This document shows positions 34,290-45,889 of a DNA stretch of 64,000 nucleotides, one piece after another. The position numbers were made by a program, and so were the translations under genes. Position 1 is the first letter of the stretch. Every line of letters starts with the position of its first letter. The DNA comes from Dichetophora obliterata (lineage: Eukaryota; Arthropoda; Insecta; Diptera; Sciomyzidae). Below the pieces are notes generated by a model. The model made no database searches and had not been told where the DNA came from. It worked only from the letters and a program-made list of their open reading frames with translations. The stretch lies in assembly GCA_963920525.1 (NCBI GenBank), contig OY986437.1, positions 93,892,213 through 93,956,212 of the forward strand. The letters run 5' to 3'.

Positions 34290-36530
34290 CTGTGCATGTC
34301 CAAATATCACACAAGCTGGAGCATTTTAGCATAATTCTAGGACGCTGAATGCAATGGCGCTTACAGTTTTTTAATCCTTCGGCCCGTTTTCGAGAAATTG
34401 TAGGTTCAAGGTCAAGTGCATGTTGATGCAGTTTTTGTTAGAAAAACTTTTTTCTCATTAACATTATCAATAACATTATCTCTCAGCGTCAATAAGTGAA
34501 ACAATAAAAATTACCTACAGAATAACTTTTTAAAATGTTTTCACTCTCGAAACCCAACTCTTATGGTCCAAATTGACCTCATAAATCAAAAAAAACCTTT
34601 TTTCATATAAAAGCTTTGTTCAAACAAAAAAAAGTTAGCTTTTTGATGGATAAATATTCCCCTGATATAGTTGCGCTGAATAAAATTACAAATTAACCAA
34701 CCTTCTGTGTCCCTAAAACGAAGTATTAAAAAAAAAGTATTAAAACTAAGTTTTTCATACATATTTTTTTTATTTTCTCAGATTGATTCATCTGTTTCTT
34801 TTGCTTCTTCATAAAAAGTTACCGATTCATGCACAGTATTATTATAGATTTAAATATCAAAGTTTTGCTTAATCACAATACAAATTTAGCAAACAGTTTT
34901 CTTCGTGTATACATATGTATATGATTGGCCAGTTTTAACTTATTGATTTCCGGATTTTTCCGGACATATCTTTGTCAACAGAAATATCTTAGAGAAAGTT
35001 ACTTTGGCAGACCGTTTAGCAACTCGTTCGTCAAAGATTTTGATTCGATTTAATTAATTAAATTCAACTAATTTCGCCATTTGGTTAAAAGATAATTTTT
35101 TCTTATTATAGTTTTGCATGATAGTTGAGCTTTCGTTTTAGAGTTCCATTATGAAAGCAGGACCATTTAAGATAATATCTAAAACACAGTCTAATTTAAT
35201 CTAAGGAATTTAATCCGCTTTTATATGCAAAATGAACAAAAGTAAATTTTTAATTTAGCTTGCTTTGAAAAACTTAGCGGCATGTCGTGTACGTAGACTT
35301 TTGTCGCGTAGAGTTTTTCATATTGTAATAAATTTCTTATCTTTTGAAAAGAAATTTGTCGTTTTGTTTGTAGTGATAGTTAAAGATATATACAAATACT
35401 TTTTTGTCGTACTTTTTTACGTAATCATCATTTCTAAAGAAACTGCTTAGATGGCATTTTGAACAAAGCTTTGTTAAATTTTATTGTATTATATTATTTC
35501 GCTATATTGGAAAAACCAATTTTTTTTATTTTAAGAAAGAATTGTGGGCTTTTTTCTGCACTGAATTTGTTTTCTGAATTTGTTGTATTTTATTTAAAGT
35601 TTTAAATACTCAAAAGATGTTTTTTAGTGTTTTAAACAAAATATTCTTTGGCATATTTTATAACATTTTATATTTTTAACAATCTTTTATTTATAGTGTC
35701 AGAGACTGTGATTTTTTTAATTTTTTCGTGCCAGGATATTTTTTTTAATTATAGCCCTTAAATTTCTAAAACGCAACATTAAGCCTTGCTCAGATAAATG
35801 GAAAACAGCGGCAACATAAGATAAATCCACGAATTTTCAACAATAGCATACAGAATTTTCGCAGATTTTGTTTTTTTTCACCAAATTTATGTTTACATAA
35901 TTTGTAAAAACTTTGCACCTATCAACACTTGCACATAATAAAAATATTCTTAGGAACTATAATGTCGAAGTGACCCAGTGGGCAACCTCATTTAAGGCGA
36001 GTGTATACAGCTTAAAAAACTTGAAATGCCTGTGTAATGTATCTGAATGTTTTTGTATATATAATGATAACTTATTTAAAAAAAGTAATGTTCCTCTCAA
36101 ATGAATAAAAGTTATTTCTTTTGTTATGTTTTTAACTACCTTTACTTCAAATTATGTTTTACATATTTTCTAACTGTTTTAAGTTTAATACAATTTTTGA
36201 AAAAAAAAACAGAAAATATAAAAACCAAAAAAAAAAATATTATTGACTTCAATTAAGTAATATTATTACCTGTTAATTTCAAATTGAAAAATTTAAATTA
36301 TATAAATTTGCTTACCCGGACTTACACGGATTTGAATGTCACATTTGTGCATTTTTACTCTCTTCGGGTTGGCATCACTGCTATAAACATAAACAAGTAG
36401 CAAAAAGCGCCCGTCATTTCTAACCAATCTAGTTGGTTTTGTTTTAAACTTTTAAAAAACATTTCAAAACATTTTAAATAAAAGCGAAAGCGAAATTAAA
36501 TAAAATTACTCTCACGCTCATGTATATGTC
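34290..36530. other. AT-rich stretch, no gene recognised
   Basis: Frames such as 35265-35450 and 35913-36104 show no family motif. No terminal repeats were seen. Confidence 0.4.
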
Positions 36531-36533
36531 ACG

Positions 36534-37957
36534 CAGTTACTCACAAAACTCATCACGCTTTTGGTTTATGCATGTTTCTAAGTCTGTAATTTTTGTGTGC
36601 ATTAAAATAACAATATAAGAGCATTGTATTAATATTTTAACGGTACTTATTTGAGAGTTGAACAAATTTTTATGAGTTTGTCTCTTTTAGTTTTTGTGCT
36701 TTTGGAAATAATGCAACTAGTTAGCATGACTAGTTTTGTGAGTTGAGTGCACAAGAGAACATATGAAAAGAAAAAGTTTTATATTTGAAAAGAAAATAAC
36801 ATTATATTAAAATTTTGTATTTAAAACTTTTTAAAAGGTATTCTAGTACAAGAGTTAGAAAAAAGAATTAATTTTATTATTTTTCTAGTGGTATAAAATG
36901 GGTGCTAATAACAAACCAATTGATGGAGTGAATATTAAAAAAGTTGCAGAATTTTTAAGAAACGGTAAGTCTCATCGGCGGATTTCATCTTTGACAGGCG
37001 TATAAACAGGTTTTATAAGAAAAATACGCCAAAAATTAAACAACCTTCCTGCCAAAAACCAAGGCGTCGGCCAAAAATTTTTTCTGTGTCTAATGAAAGG
37101 AAAATTGTACGGGGTTTGCGAAGTCAATAAAAATGCGGTGGAAATTAAACGGTCTATCAATTCCGAACAAAATATTAACATATCAGCTGAAACAATTCGC
37201 AGAGTCTTGCGCAGCGCTGGTTTAAGAGGAAGGGCAAAAGTAAAGAAGCCCCTGCTGCTAAAGGGTCAATAATGATATGGGGCTGCATGATGGCCTGTGG
37301 TGTTGGTACTATTTATAAAATATTAGGCAAAATGACTTCATCATCATACGTCGATATTTTGCGTTCAGAACTCACAGCATCGGAGGAAAAATTTGGTTTG
37401 AATGCCTCGGACGTTGTCTTCCAGCAAGACAATGATCCGAAGCACACTGCTAAGCTGACAAAAGAGTGGTTAAAAAATAACAATATCTCGACTCTTATGT
37501 GGCCGCCACAGTCTCCAGACCTCAACCCCATAGAACATCTATGGGGGGTGTTGAAGAGGTCAGTTACTGGGGAGACCGGAAGTTTGGAGGAGTTGTGGTC
37601 AAAAGTGAGAGCTGCATGGGAAGACATTCCATCAGAAGTTTACAGGAATCTAGTAGAAAGTATGCCGAGAAGAATTAAAGCCATCATCGATGCAAAGGGT
37701 GGATACACGAAATATTAATTAAGAAGAGGAAGTGTTTTTGCCGAAATCACAAAAGTGATCACGGGAGTTAATTATGTATTTTTCATTAATATCTATTAAT
37801 GCGTAGTTAATATGTAATGAATTATCGTTTTATTTTTGTTGAATTGTTACAAGAACTCAAATAAATATTGAATAATATTGAATAAAAAATATTGATTGAA
37901 AAATTTTTCAAATAAAATTATTTATGCTTAAAGCGTGATCGGTTTTGTGAGTAACTG
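36534..37957 (+). mobile_element. Tc1-like element, internally deleted
   Basis: Left end CAGTTACTCACAAAAC...CATCACGCTT and right end, read inwards, CAGTTACTCACAAAAC...GATCACGCTT: a 27-bp inverted repeat with two mismatches. The right flank begins TA as expected for Tc1/mariner; the left flank reads CG, probably a mutated TA. Reverse-oriented internal relatives of the terminal motif occur at about 36731 (GTTTTGTGAGTTGAGTG) and 37748 (CACAAAAGTGATCACG). Length 1,424 bp, a little short because of an internal deletion. Confidence 0.9.
36898..37718 (+). pseudogene. Tc1-like transposase, broken
   Basis: From ATG at 36898 the frame gives an N-terminal helix-turn-helix (VAEFLRNGKSHRRISSLTGV), a TAA, then GFIRKIRQK. 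It continues with a frameshifted NERKIVRGLRS stretch, and ISAETIRRVLRSAGLRGR-KVKKPLLLK (37158-37260). About 100 residues are then missing, including the first catalytic Asp, and a frame change leads into GSIMIWGCM. The last 148 codons are open to 37718 and keep the second Asp (QQDNDPKHTA) and the Glu of SPDLNPIEHLWG, with DD34E-type spacing. No protein with a complete catalytic triad can be made. Confidence 0.9.
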
Positions 37958-38239
37958 TACATCATTGATGCCAAAACGTGGGACTTTGCCTTTTATAAGT
38001 AATTTTCGACCATTAAAGGGCGAAAGGGATTTAAGAGAATTTTGAGGGATTTTTGAGTTAACAGAAATTCTGAATTTGAGAACGCACACGCAAAGTTAAT
38101 AGTGCTTGGAGTAAGCTTACCTACAAAAGAATAATTGAAGAGTTTTCCAAACATGCTTTGAAAGTACTTGCCTACGTAATACACAAGTTCTGTTGTAAAA
38201 TTGTATAGCATTGAAAATTACAATTGCAATAAAAAAAGT

Positions 38240-38880
38240 TCCATCCCTTACAATTTTGATGTCAGAGACTTGTGTTCAGCGAATAAATTAAAAAGTTGTA
38301 AAATTCTGAATTGATTTTTAAAGTTTTTATTTAAGATTTTAAAAAATGCATTATAAATTTCACCTAAATGTACGGAATCAAAGCAAGGAAGTAGTGGCTT
38401 TACTTTACATAATGGAGGTACATAATTAGTTCATTTTAAATCCTTTAAAACAGTTGTAAAAAGCTTACAATAATACTTGCTTCCAATGGTTTAATAATTG
38501 TTTTTATTATATTTTAATAACACATTTTCCCAGTTTTTAAAAAACCGTTTGAAAAACTTACAATAATACTTATTTCCAATTATTTACCAATTGTTTTCAG
38601 TTATGCTTTTACAACACTTTTTTCCAATTGCAAAGTAAGTATTGTAGAAAGATTATAAACAACACTTATATCCAATTGAATAGTAAACGCTTGGAATAAT
38701 ATTACAGTTAGGAATATTTTACCAAGAGTTTCTTCTTCCTTTTTTATAATTACTTGAAAGCATTTCATAACAATTTTTACAAGCTTTTTCCAAGCACGAT
38801 GCTTACGCTTCTACGCTTACTACAAGCTTATTGCAAGCTTGTTTGGCTTATTGGGGTAGTACACTTATAGTAAGCAATCA
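38240..38880. repeat. Degenerate repeat block (ACTTGxTTCCAAT motifs)
   Basis: CTTACAATAATACTTGCTTCC, its relative CTTACAATAATACTTATTTCC and reversed versions (GGAATAATATTAC, GTAAGTATTGTAG) recur through the block. CAAGCTTATTGCAAGCTTG makes a small hairpin near 38822. It is probably the interior of an AT-rich MITE. Ends are not resolved. Confidence 0.35.
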
Positions 38881-39845
38881 AAATACGTATGTGTAAAGAA
38901 ACAAGTGTCAAAAAAGAAAACAATTTAATCGTTTCATGACAAAATAATAACTCAGCAGTCGTAACTATCGATATTTTAGTAATAAATCAGCGATGTTTTT
39001 GCTATCAACCATCGATACCTTTTTGTAAGTAGCTTCATATATTTTTTAACATTGCATGTCATACAAAAGCTATCGATACTCTGGCGATACAATAAAACTA
39101 AACACACAAGTGTTGCTTTTTTGCTTCCATGGAAGGTGTGGGGGAGACAAATGGATCATTCTAAGAAAAAAAGATGTGTGGAGAACACAAATGCTATCAT
39201 CACACAACCAAAATCATCAAAATTAAATCAATTTTGCTGACACCAAGCAACTGAAAAATCTAAATTAAATCATTATTGCTGCTATCAAACAACTAAAGAA
39301 ACACAGCAAAATGCTTACTGATGCTTTCAAGTAGGTAAGGAAATCTCAAAATAAACACTACTGCTACCGCAATTCTTCTGCAATAATTTGGAATATATGT
39401 AGTCAAATTATAAATTTACGCCTTTTGAATAAGTAACCACAGTTTTAAAAAGGATATTTTATTATTTATTATAATAATTCCTAACATTTATAACATATTT
39501 TAATCTTATAACATTTTTTTATAAGTTTTTTTATCACAAAGCTAAAATTTGTTGAAATATTTTCTTCGCAACATTGTTTTCAAAGCCTTTTTTTTATTCT
39601 TACAAGCTTCCAAGCTTTTTAATAAAGTATCAAAAATATAAAATTTTCACCACTGATACCTCAAAGCTGCTTTAAAGAGCACTTTGGCATTGTTGATAAT
39701 GTGAATTTTCAAAGCATCGATATCCGTTTTTGCTGCTGGGAATAAGCTAGCCTTGACAGCTAACTATTTTTTAACAAGCTTCGACAATCGAATGTCAAGA
39801 AAACAAAAAGAGAGCGTAACAACTGTTCTTGCCACACGGAGAAAA
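38881..39845. other. AT-rich stretch without a supported gene
   Basis: Several TATCGAT motifs between 38965 and 39080 and near 39715. The small frames at 39052-39240 and 39753-39938 show no family motif, and the second runs into the SINE. Confidence 0.35.
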
Positions 39846-39849
39846 CTGT

Positions 39850-40233
39850 TTTTTTTAAAGATCAAAAACCAAGGCTTATACAAGCAAGGTTTGGTCTTTG
39901 ACCTGATAAGAAAGGGAAAGATTATTCAGAGGAATTGATTGGAACCATACGTGAATTATTGATTATGCGATATAACTGTAAAAGACAATTTGAATTGCTT
40001 TTAACTGAGGCTAGTGTTGTGCCTTAACCTCGGCAATCATTTCCAGCCCTTAGTTGCGTTCTTGTCCTTTAATTTCACATTTTCCACAATTTATTTGTGG
40101 ATTTTTAGTTTTCCATAATTCTTAAATGTAGGAAAGAACAAAGAAAGTGAAAAGAACCATGCCCGAGCCCGGATTCGAACCAGGGACCTCTGGGTTGATA
40201 ATCTAGCGCACTCTCCACTAGACTAAAAAGGCC
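39850..40233 (-). mobile_element. tRNA-related SINE, copy A
   Basis: On the minus strand the head starts GGCC and carries an A box (TAGTCTAGTGG) and a B box (GGTTCGAATCC), the RNA polymerase III promoter pair of tRNA genes. The bases between form a tRNA-like anticodon region with loop TTATCAA and a partly mispaired stem. The acceptor halves do not pair, so this is not a functional tRNA. A body of about 310 bp follows (GAACCATG... to ...CCTTGGTTTTTGATC) and ends in an A-rich tail. Copy B in the opposite orientation at 42104-42515 shares head, body and tail at roughly 85% identity. Confidence 0.8.
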
Positions 40234-40235
40234 AC

Positions 40236-40660
40236 AAAATTTGCTATATTTGTATTGTGGTTAAGCAAAACTTGCGCTTGATTCTCAGTCACTTCAAAAT
40301 TATGCAAATTTTACTAAGCAAATTTTTATTTAATTCAAGCAAATCCGTCGCCTAATTTTTTTCATTAAGAATAAACGTGTGCTCGTGTGTTTAGATAACA
40401 TTTGCTTGTATTTAGTAAAAATTTGCTAGTTGAGTTTATAATAACTTAGCAATTATTTGCTTGAATTAAGTAGAAATTTGCTTTTGCAGTTATAATAACT
40501 TAGCAAAATTTTGCTTGAATTTAATTAAAAGTTAGGTTTTTACTAAATACATGAGAAGTGATTTCAATTAAACAATCTTTTTCTAAAATCACACCGTGAT
40601 TGAGCAAAGTTTTGCTGATTTGCTTGATTCAAGCAAAATAACTATCTCCGTGCATAGAAA
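40236..40660. repeat. Repeat block of AGCAAATTTTGCT-type motifs
   Basis: TTAGCAAAATTTTGCTTGAAT and related motifs recur at least six times in both orientations. TTGCCACACGGAGAAAAC (39828) and AACTATCTCCGTGCAT (40637) may be the inverted ends of one MITE that contains SINE copy A. No coding sequence. Confidence 0.4.
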
Positions 40661-40859
40661 CTTACAGCCTTATTCATTTGAAAATTGCAAAAATTCCTCA
40701 TCGTAGTGCTTCAATAACAGAGAAAAAGTTTAGTTAATTATGAAATTTATTAATTTCCATACTTTATTTACAATTTAAATTAAATGTATTTATTTTCTAC
40801 TTCCCTAACAACACTCAGTTCGTACGCCTTAATATTTTTTAATATAATCACTTTATATA

Positions 40860-41547
40860 TGGGATAACAGGCGACCTCCGACACTATCTAGCCCTACTGC
40901 ACACAGAGACCTCTGTCCCCAACTAGTGTTCATTGTCCCCAACTAGTGGGAATTATATGGAGCCTAACAATAAAAAACAAAAACCTAGTGAGTATGGAAC
41001 TCCTAAAAAACCGGAAGGGAGGTCTACTCCCGTAGCCGCCAAATTGGTGGCTTAAGCCAAGGCATCAAGCTGCGCCGTAAGCAAGGTAGTCTCGAAACCG
41101 CCAAAAAAAGATCAGACCAGCACACCGAGAGCTAGAGAAGCGATCATCAAGGCAGCTTCTGGAGCACTAGGAGATGGTCCAAGCACAAGCCAAGGCCAGA
41201 ATAATTTCAGTCAGTGGTTCGCCGGGTGTGAAGGCCCAAACAAAACCCGGCCCCGGAAAGGCAATCAGGTTCGCACAGGAAAAGTAAGAGGGTTCGCCCG
41301 TCTTAACCGGTCAGGTACGACAAGTGTGCCAAATCAAAGATGTTCAAGGACCAACGAGAGAAAGCAGGCTTCTTCTCAAGATCTCACTGATCCCACTGAC
41401 ACTCAGAGGGTGGACGGGCACTTCCCCGGGACAAATGGAGTTGGGTGGATGTGGATTTAATTGATTTATTTACCATTTAGTAGAACAAATTATATGTTAA
41501 CTGCTCCATTAAAGCGCATGAGTACCTTTGTTAACAACTGTAGCGTG
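40860..41547 (+). pseudogene. 5' part of a DUF4780-coding repeat
   Basis: The GC content rises sharply. A frame rich in Ala, Lys, Ser and Thr (for example PPKKDQTSTPRARE and AASGALGDGPSTSQGQ) suggests the low-complexity N-terminal region of a retroelement gag or ORF1-like protein, with no clean start. It is separated from the DUF4780 segment at 43147-43480 by the hAT insertion 41548-42903. Linking the two halves is inference from position and composition. Confidence 0.35.
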
Positions 41548-42082
41548 CACGGTTGCCACCTTTAGTAGAAAAATCCCATATTTGGGAATTTTTAATTACC
41601 CTAGGAATTAAAAATCCCATTGTTTTTTTTAATTTAGCATGGTATTTTTTAATTCACTTGGGATTTTTTTTGGGAATTTTTAATTGCCGTGGGAATTAAA
41701 AATTCTCATGGTATTTTTTAATTAAGCATGATATTTTTTAATTCACGTGGGAAATTTTTTTTGGGAATTTTTAATTTTTAAGGATTTTTTATCATTATTT
41801 AGCGCAAAGCATCGTTTCCCTTCAGTTTTAAAATGTAATTTTTTTAGAAATATCTCCGCACGCTTTTTCAACCCTCGTTATATATTGAATGTGTTATGAA
41901 CGCATCAAAATTAAAAAAGCGATCGCAGCAACACATTGAACGTACTCTTCATAATTTGAATATCATCGTTGACTGCTTGTGTTAAAGTGTAACGCTATTA
42001 CAAGATAAAATTAAATATTTTAAAAATAACATGACGGGCAGAAAAAGAAAGTTACTATTTGTGATCACAGCTATTTTTGATC

Positions 42083-42165
42083 CTCTAGCGCATGGGTTGA
42101 TCCGGGTTGATAGTCTAGTGGAGAGTGCGCTAGACTATCAACCCGGATCAACCCGTGCGCTAGAG
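42083..42165. other. 36-bp-stem hairpin inside the SINE head
   Basis: 42083-42118 and 42130-42165 are inverted repeats of 36 bp with one mismatch, around an 11-base loop TGGAGAGTGCG. The stem includes TTGATCCGGGTTGATAGTC. The A box spans the stem-loop junction and the B box follows at once (GGTTCGAATTT). Copy A lacks this palindrome, having only the ordinary tRNA-like region. Confidence 0.95.
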
Positions 42166-42515
42166 GTTCGAATTTGGGTTCGGGCATGGTTCTTTTCACT
42201 TTCTTTGTTCTTTCCTTCATATAAGAATTATGAAAAACTTAAAATCCACAACAAAATTTTGGAAAATGTGGTATTAAAAGACAGAAACAACTAAGGGCTG
42301 GAAATGCTTACCGAGGTTAAGGCATAACACTAGCCTCGATTAAAAGCAATTAAAATTGTCTTTCATGGTTGTTTCTCCAAATCAATAATTCATGTATGGT
42401 TCCAATCAATTCCTCTAAATAAATCCATCCCTTTCCTTTCAGGTCAAAGACCAAACTTTGTTTGTATAAGGCGCATGCCTTGGTTCTTTGATCTTTTATA
42501 AAACAAAAAAAAAAT
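42104..42515 (+). mobile_element. tRNA-related SINE, copy B
   Basis: Same family as 39850-40233 but on the plus strand. A box TAGTCTAGTGG at 42111-42121, then an altered anticodon region, then B box-like GGTTCGAATTT at 42165. The body runs from GGTTCTTTTCACTTTC to CTTGGTTCTTTGATC, followed by an A-rich tail (AAACAAAAAAAAAA). The head has been remodelled into a long hairpin. The element is nested inside the hAT at 41548-42903. Confidence 0.8.
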
Positions 42516-43146
42516 CAAAGTTGTACATGTTTTATTAATTTAACGTGTAATATTTGTTTGCGTTTCAATGTAGAAAAAGTATGCAATATTTACATTTTTG
42601 ATAAATTTTGTGGTATTTTTTAATTCGTATGGTATTTTTTGTGGTATATTTTAATGCGTGGTATTTTTGTGGTAGTTTGAAATACTTGTGGTATTTTTTG
42701 TGGTATTTTTTAATTCGTATGGTTGTTTCTGTGGTATTTTTTAATGCGTGGTATTTTTATGGTATTTTTAAAGACTTGTGGTATTTTTTTAATAGCCGTG
42801 GGATTTTTTTTTGGTATTTTGGTATGGGAATTGTTGAGGTAATTTTTTTTTTGTTTTCGTGGGAAAAAGGTATTTTTTATGGGAATTTGAGGTGGCAACC
42901 GTGGTAGCGTGTTTGATGTTAACTTGTCGAAAGGTCAACTCAAAAGTAGATTGAAAACTAATGTAGGATAAGATCTATGTAACGCATGGTTAGTTGTTAT
43001 GACTTGTGTTGTCTCTGAGACCAACCTTTGTGTTTTTTTGGACCTCTTTTATCGATATCTTTGAGATATTTCAATGATATTTGGGTTGGTTCTTAAAATG
43101 ATCTATTTGCGGAGAAAATGTGAAAAAGCCGTATAGCTGAACTCAA

Positions 43147-43480
43147 TTGTTATTGCATGTTATAAAAATTAGTCTGTACCTGGTCCTGGAGGAGAATCAT
43201 GTTCCACCCCCTCGCTGTCAGGATGCTAGGTGGCACAGAGCGGTCAATGTAAAATTTATCTCCTGTGATGACGATAGGTCTGCTTTGCTGTACATAGCGG
43301 CCATTAGCAAAGTCGGCAAGGTTTGGCCTGGGGCCAAGCTGAAGGTGGTAGAGAGGTATGAGATACCGGCTCGTCCTAGAGACTTCCGGTCACATGTACG
43401 AAACCGGAAGAAATGCTGAAGATGTTCCGAGCCAGCAACCCGGACATTAAAATGGAAGGCTTTGCTTTTATAATATAAAT
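43147..43480 (+). pseudogene. DUF4780 domain fragment
   Basis: The frame encodes HRAVNVKFISCDDDRSALLY then IAAISKVGKVWPGAKLKVVE and RYEIPARPRDFRSHV. After a stop and frame change comes EPATRTLKW, or in the alternative frame KMFRASNPDIKMEG. The order PGAKLxVVxxxEIPxRPRxRxWxP...ILxxLxxxNPxL is that of DUF4780, a domain known from repeat-encoded proteins in flies. The frame is interrupted and no catalytic region follows, so this is a relic. Confidence 0.6.
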
Positions 43481-45078
43481 GATAAATTTTTGAAAACTTT
43501 GAAATTTTTCGAACCCAAATATGCCCTTTTTATAGAAAAAAAAAATACATTCAAAAACTTCAGCAGATTATGTGGATATAGATCATTATTTGTTAAGCGA
43601 TGAATGAAATGCCGTACCTTTTATTTAAACGATCAGCTGATTAGATTTTTTGAACACTGTGCATTTTGTTTATGTAATTTTAATAAAATAATAAATAATA
43701 AAAATTCATAATACAAGGGAAAATAAACCATTTCGTGAATACAACTAATATATTTAAATATTTTTTTATATCACATATACTTGATAGATGTGTGAACAAA
43801 TATAGTAAATGTGTCATCATTAATTTTTTAATTATTAAAAAATAAACAAAATTTTACCATGTTTCTTAAAATAAATATAAATTAAAAAAAATTTGAAAAT
43901 TTTTTAAAAACTCAACAGAAAATGTGAAAAATTATCTTCAGGACTGAAATTATCATTGTTGGAAATTGTAAAATCCTACAATTATTGCAATTCATTCAAT
44001 GTATTTTTGTTTGAACAAAGTACAATTTTATAGTTATAATTTAACATTCGGAATAAAATTTAATTTTATCAAAATTAGTGGAATTTTTCTTTTTCTAAAA
44101 TATAAAAATCACACTGTGCGAATTCTTTGTACAGTAAAAGTTTATGAGAAGAATAAGAACCTGTTTACACAAACAATTTGTAGGTAATTAAGATGATAAC
44201 ACAAAAGTGAAAGATAAAAAAATACACATAGCAAGGAAAAAAAATAAAAGTAATGAAATCAATGTCATGGCTCTGCAAGCGATTATAAGTGTAAAAGTTA
44301 ATAGATTATGGTTAAATGCGACATCCAGTGGTAAATAACAATTTTACAATTATATTAATTTTTTTTTCAATTTCTTCTTTACTTTTAATTTCAGGTAACA
44401 AAAAACAACTTTTTTCGCAGTTTAAAAATACTAATAATTTTTTTTCAACTAAATTTCATAAAGACTTATTAAACTTTTCACTTTCTAGAAACTGAATGTA
44501 TTACCTCTTTTTAGTAATGAATTTTTGCGACTAAAATATAATTTCTTAACTAAAACGTCAACAAGGTAGAAGTCTAATCGACAGTCAGCTATGTCGAATT
44601 GATTAAAACCATGCTTATGTTTTGAGAAAATTTCAATGTATTAGTAACAGAAGTAGTATGTCTCAGATAACACTACATATCCGACATTTTTAAAATTCTA
44701 GTACTAGTCTGATTTTGAGATAAAACTTATTCGTTTATCAAGCCACAATAAAAACAAGCTAATTATTGAAGCAGTGATTGTTGTAGATAATAAAATTTAC
44801 CTCTTTTACTTATCACATTTCTGTCATTTACTTATTGTTCTAAAAAACAACTTACCTACTACCATAAATATCAAACGAATTTTTGTTGTCTTAGTTCCCA
44901 TAGATTCTAAACTTAAGAATTTATTAGCATATTCGAGTTCATTAGATATGGACATTTAAACATCTTAACAAAAATTTAAATTAAAAAATATTTTTGTTAA
45001 GATGTTAAAATGACCACATCTCATGAACCCATTGAGTCCCCACCCTTATTTGTATAATGTTGAAAAGGTAACTTTGAC
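43481..45078. other. AT-rich stretch without a supported gene
   Basis: The frames at 43999-44187 and 44774-44959 have only compositionally expected residues. No repeat ends were recognised before the element starting at 45079. Confidence 0.4.
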
Positions 45079-45889
45079 GGTGCCGGGACATAACCCCAAA
45101 TTTCAAATTTTAGATTATGACCGCTTTTAAACAGGGCATAATCCCAAATGGGAATTTTGACACCTTGTTGTGACTTACAATGCGGTATCCCCGGAATATA
45201 TTCTTTTAACGAAAGGCCAAGTGCTGGCAATGAAAGTTGATTCACCGCAACAACATAGCGGGCGATCAATACTCAGTGCATTGCGGCACTTTAATATGAA
45301 TGCAATCCCGAGGCCAGTAAATTTAAAAAATAAGTTAAATAAAGTAAAGTAAAGAAAATAACAAAATAAAAGAAACACTGATCTACCGCAACAACAACTG
45401 GGAGATCAGTTTTCATTTTATTAAAAGACAAGTGTTTTAAAACACAATAAAATAAACCAACAATTTACTTCTGTGCAGCCGGCGCAAAAATGCACCGTAT
45501 GCATTTATTATTATAAATTACAAGGCAAACAAAGCAGAATTAATTTATTTTTAATAATATTTTATTGTTGTAATTAGCATGCATACTTTTTGGCTATGCT
45601 ATTAACGTAGAGGTAAAATAATTTAAAGTATATCAGCGCATTGGGAAAAATGACTCAATTTTCCCATGCTGAACATGTTTGTACGCTTGATCGGCTCAAG
45701 TTGGCATTATTAAATAAGTATGTATATGTATGAGTATGTTTTAAAATAAGAACTAATTGTAAGCTACTAATGCAAAACTACATTAACTTAATAATGAACT
45801 TTAACTAAGTCAAATTATTGTGCAAGATGCGGAAGGTAGTCCCTATTCATATGAAAATTCCTATTAAGAAAGGAATTATATCCAGAAGT

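Larger units (their letters stand above)
41548..42903. mobile_element. hAT-type non-autonomous element, 1.36 kb
   Basis: Perfect 14-bp inverted ends CACGGTTGCCACCT, flanked by a perfect 8-bp duplication GTAGCGTG (41540-41547 and 42904-42911). Both subterminal zones are arrays of GGTATTTTTTAATT / GGGAATTTTTAATT motifs (41580-41795 and 42600-42890). SINE copy B is nested in the middle. No transposase is present. Confidence 0.92.

Noticed and set aside
40160..40233. A tRNA gene on the minus strand
   Set aside because: A and B boxes are present, but the acceptor stem halves do not pair, the anticodon stem is mostly mispaired, and a repeat body follows. It is a SINE head.
42608..42907. A Phe/Trp-rich 99-codon ORF
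   Set aside because: It translates the GGTATTTTTTAATT repeat array at the right end of the hAT-type element.
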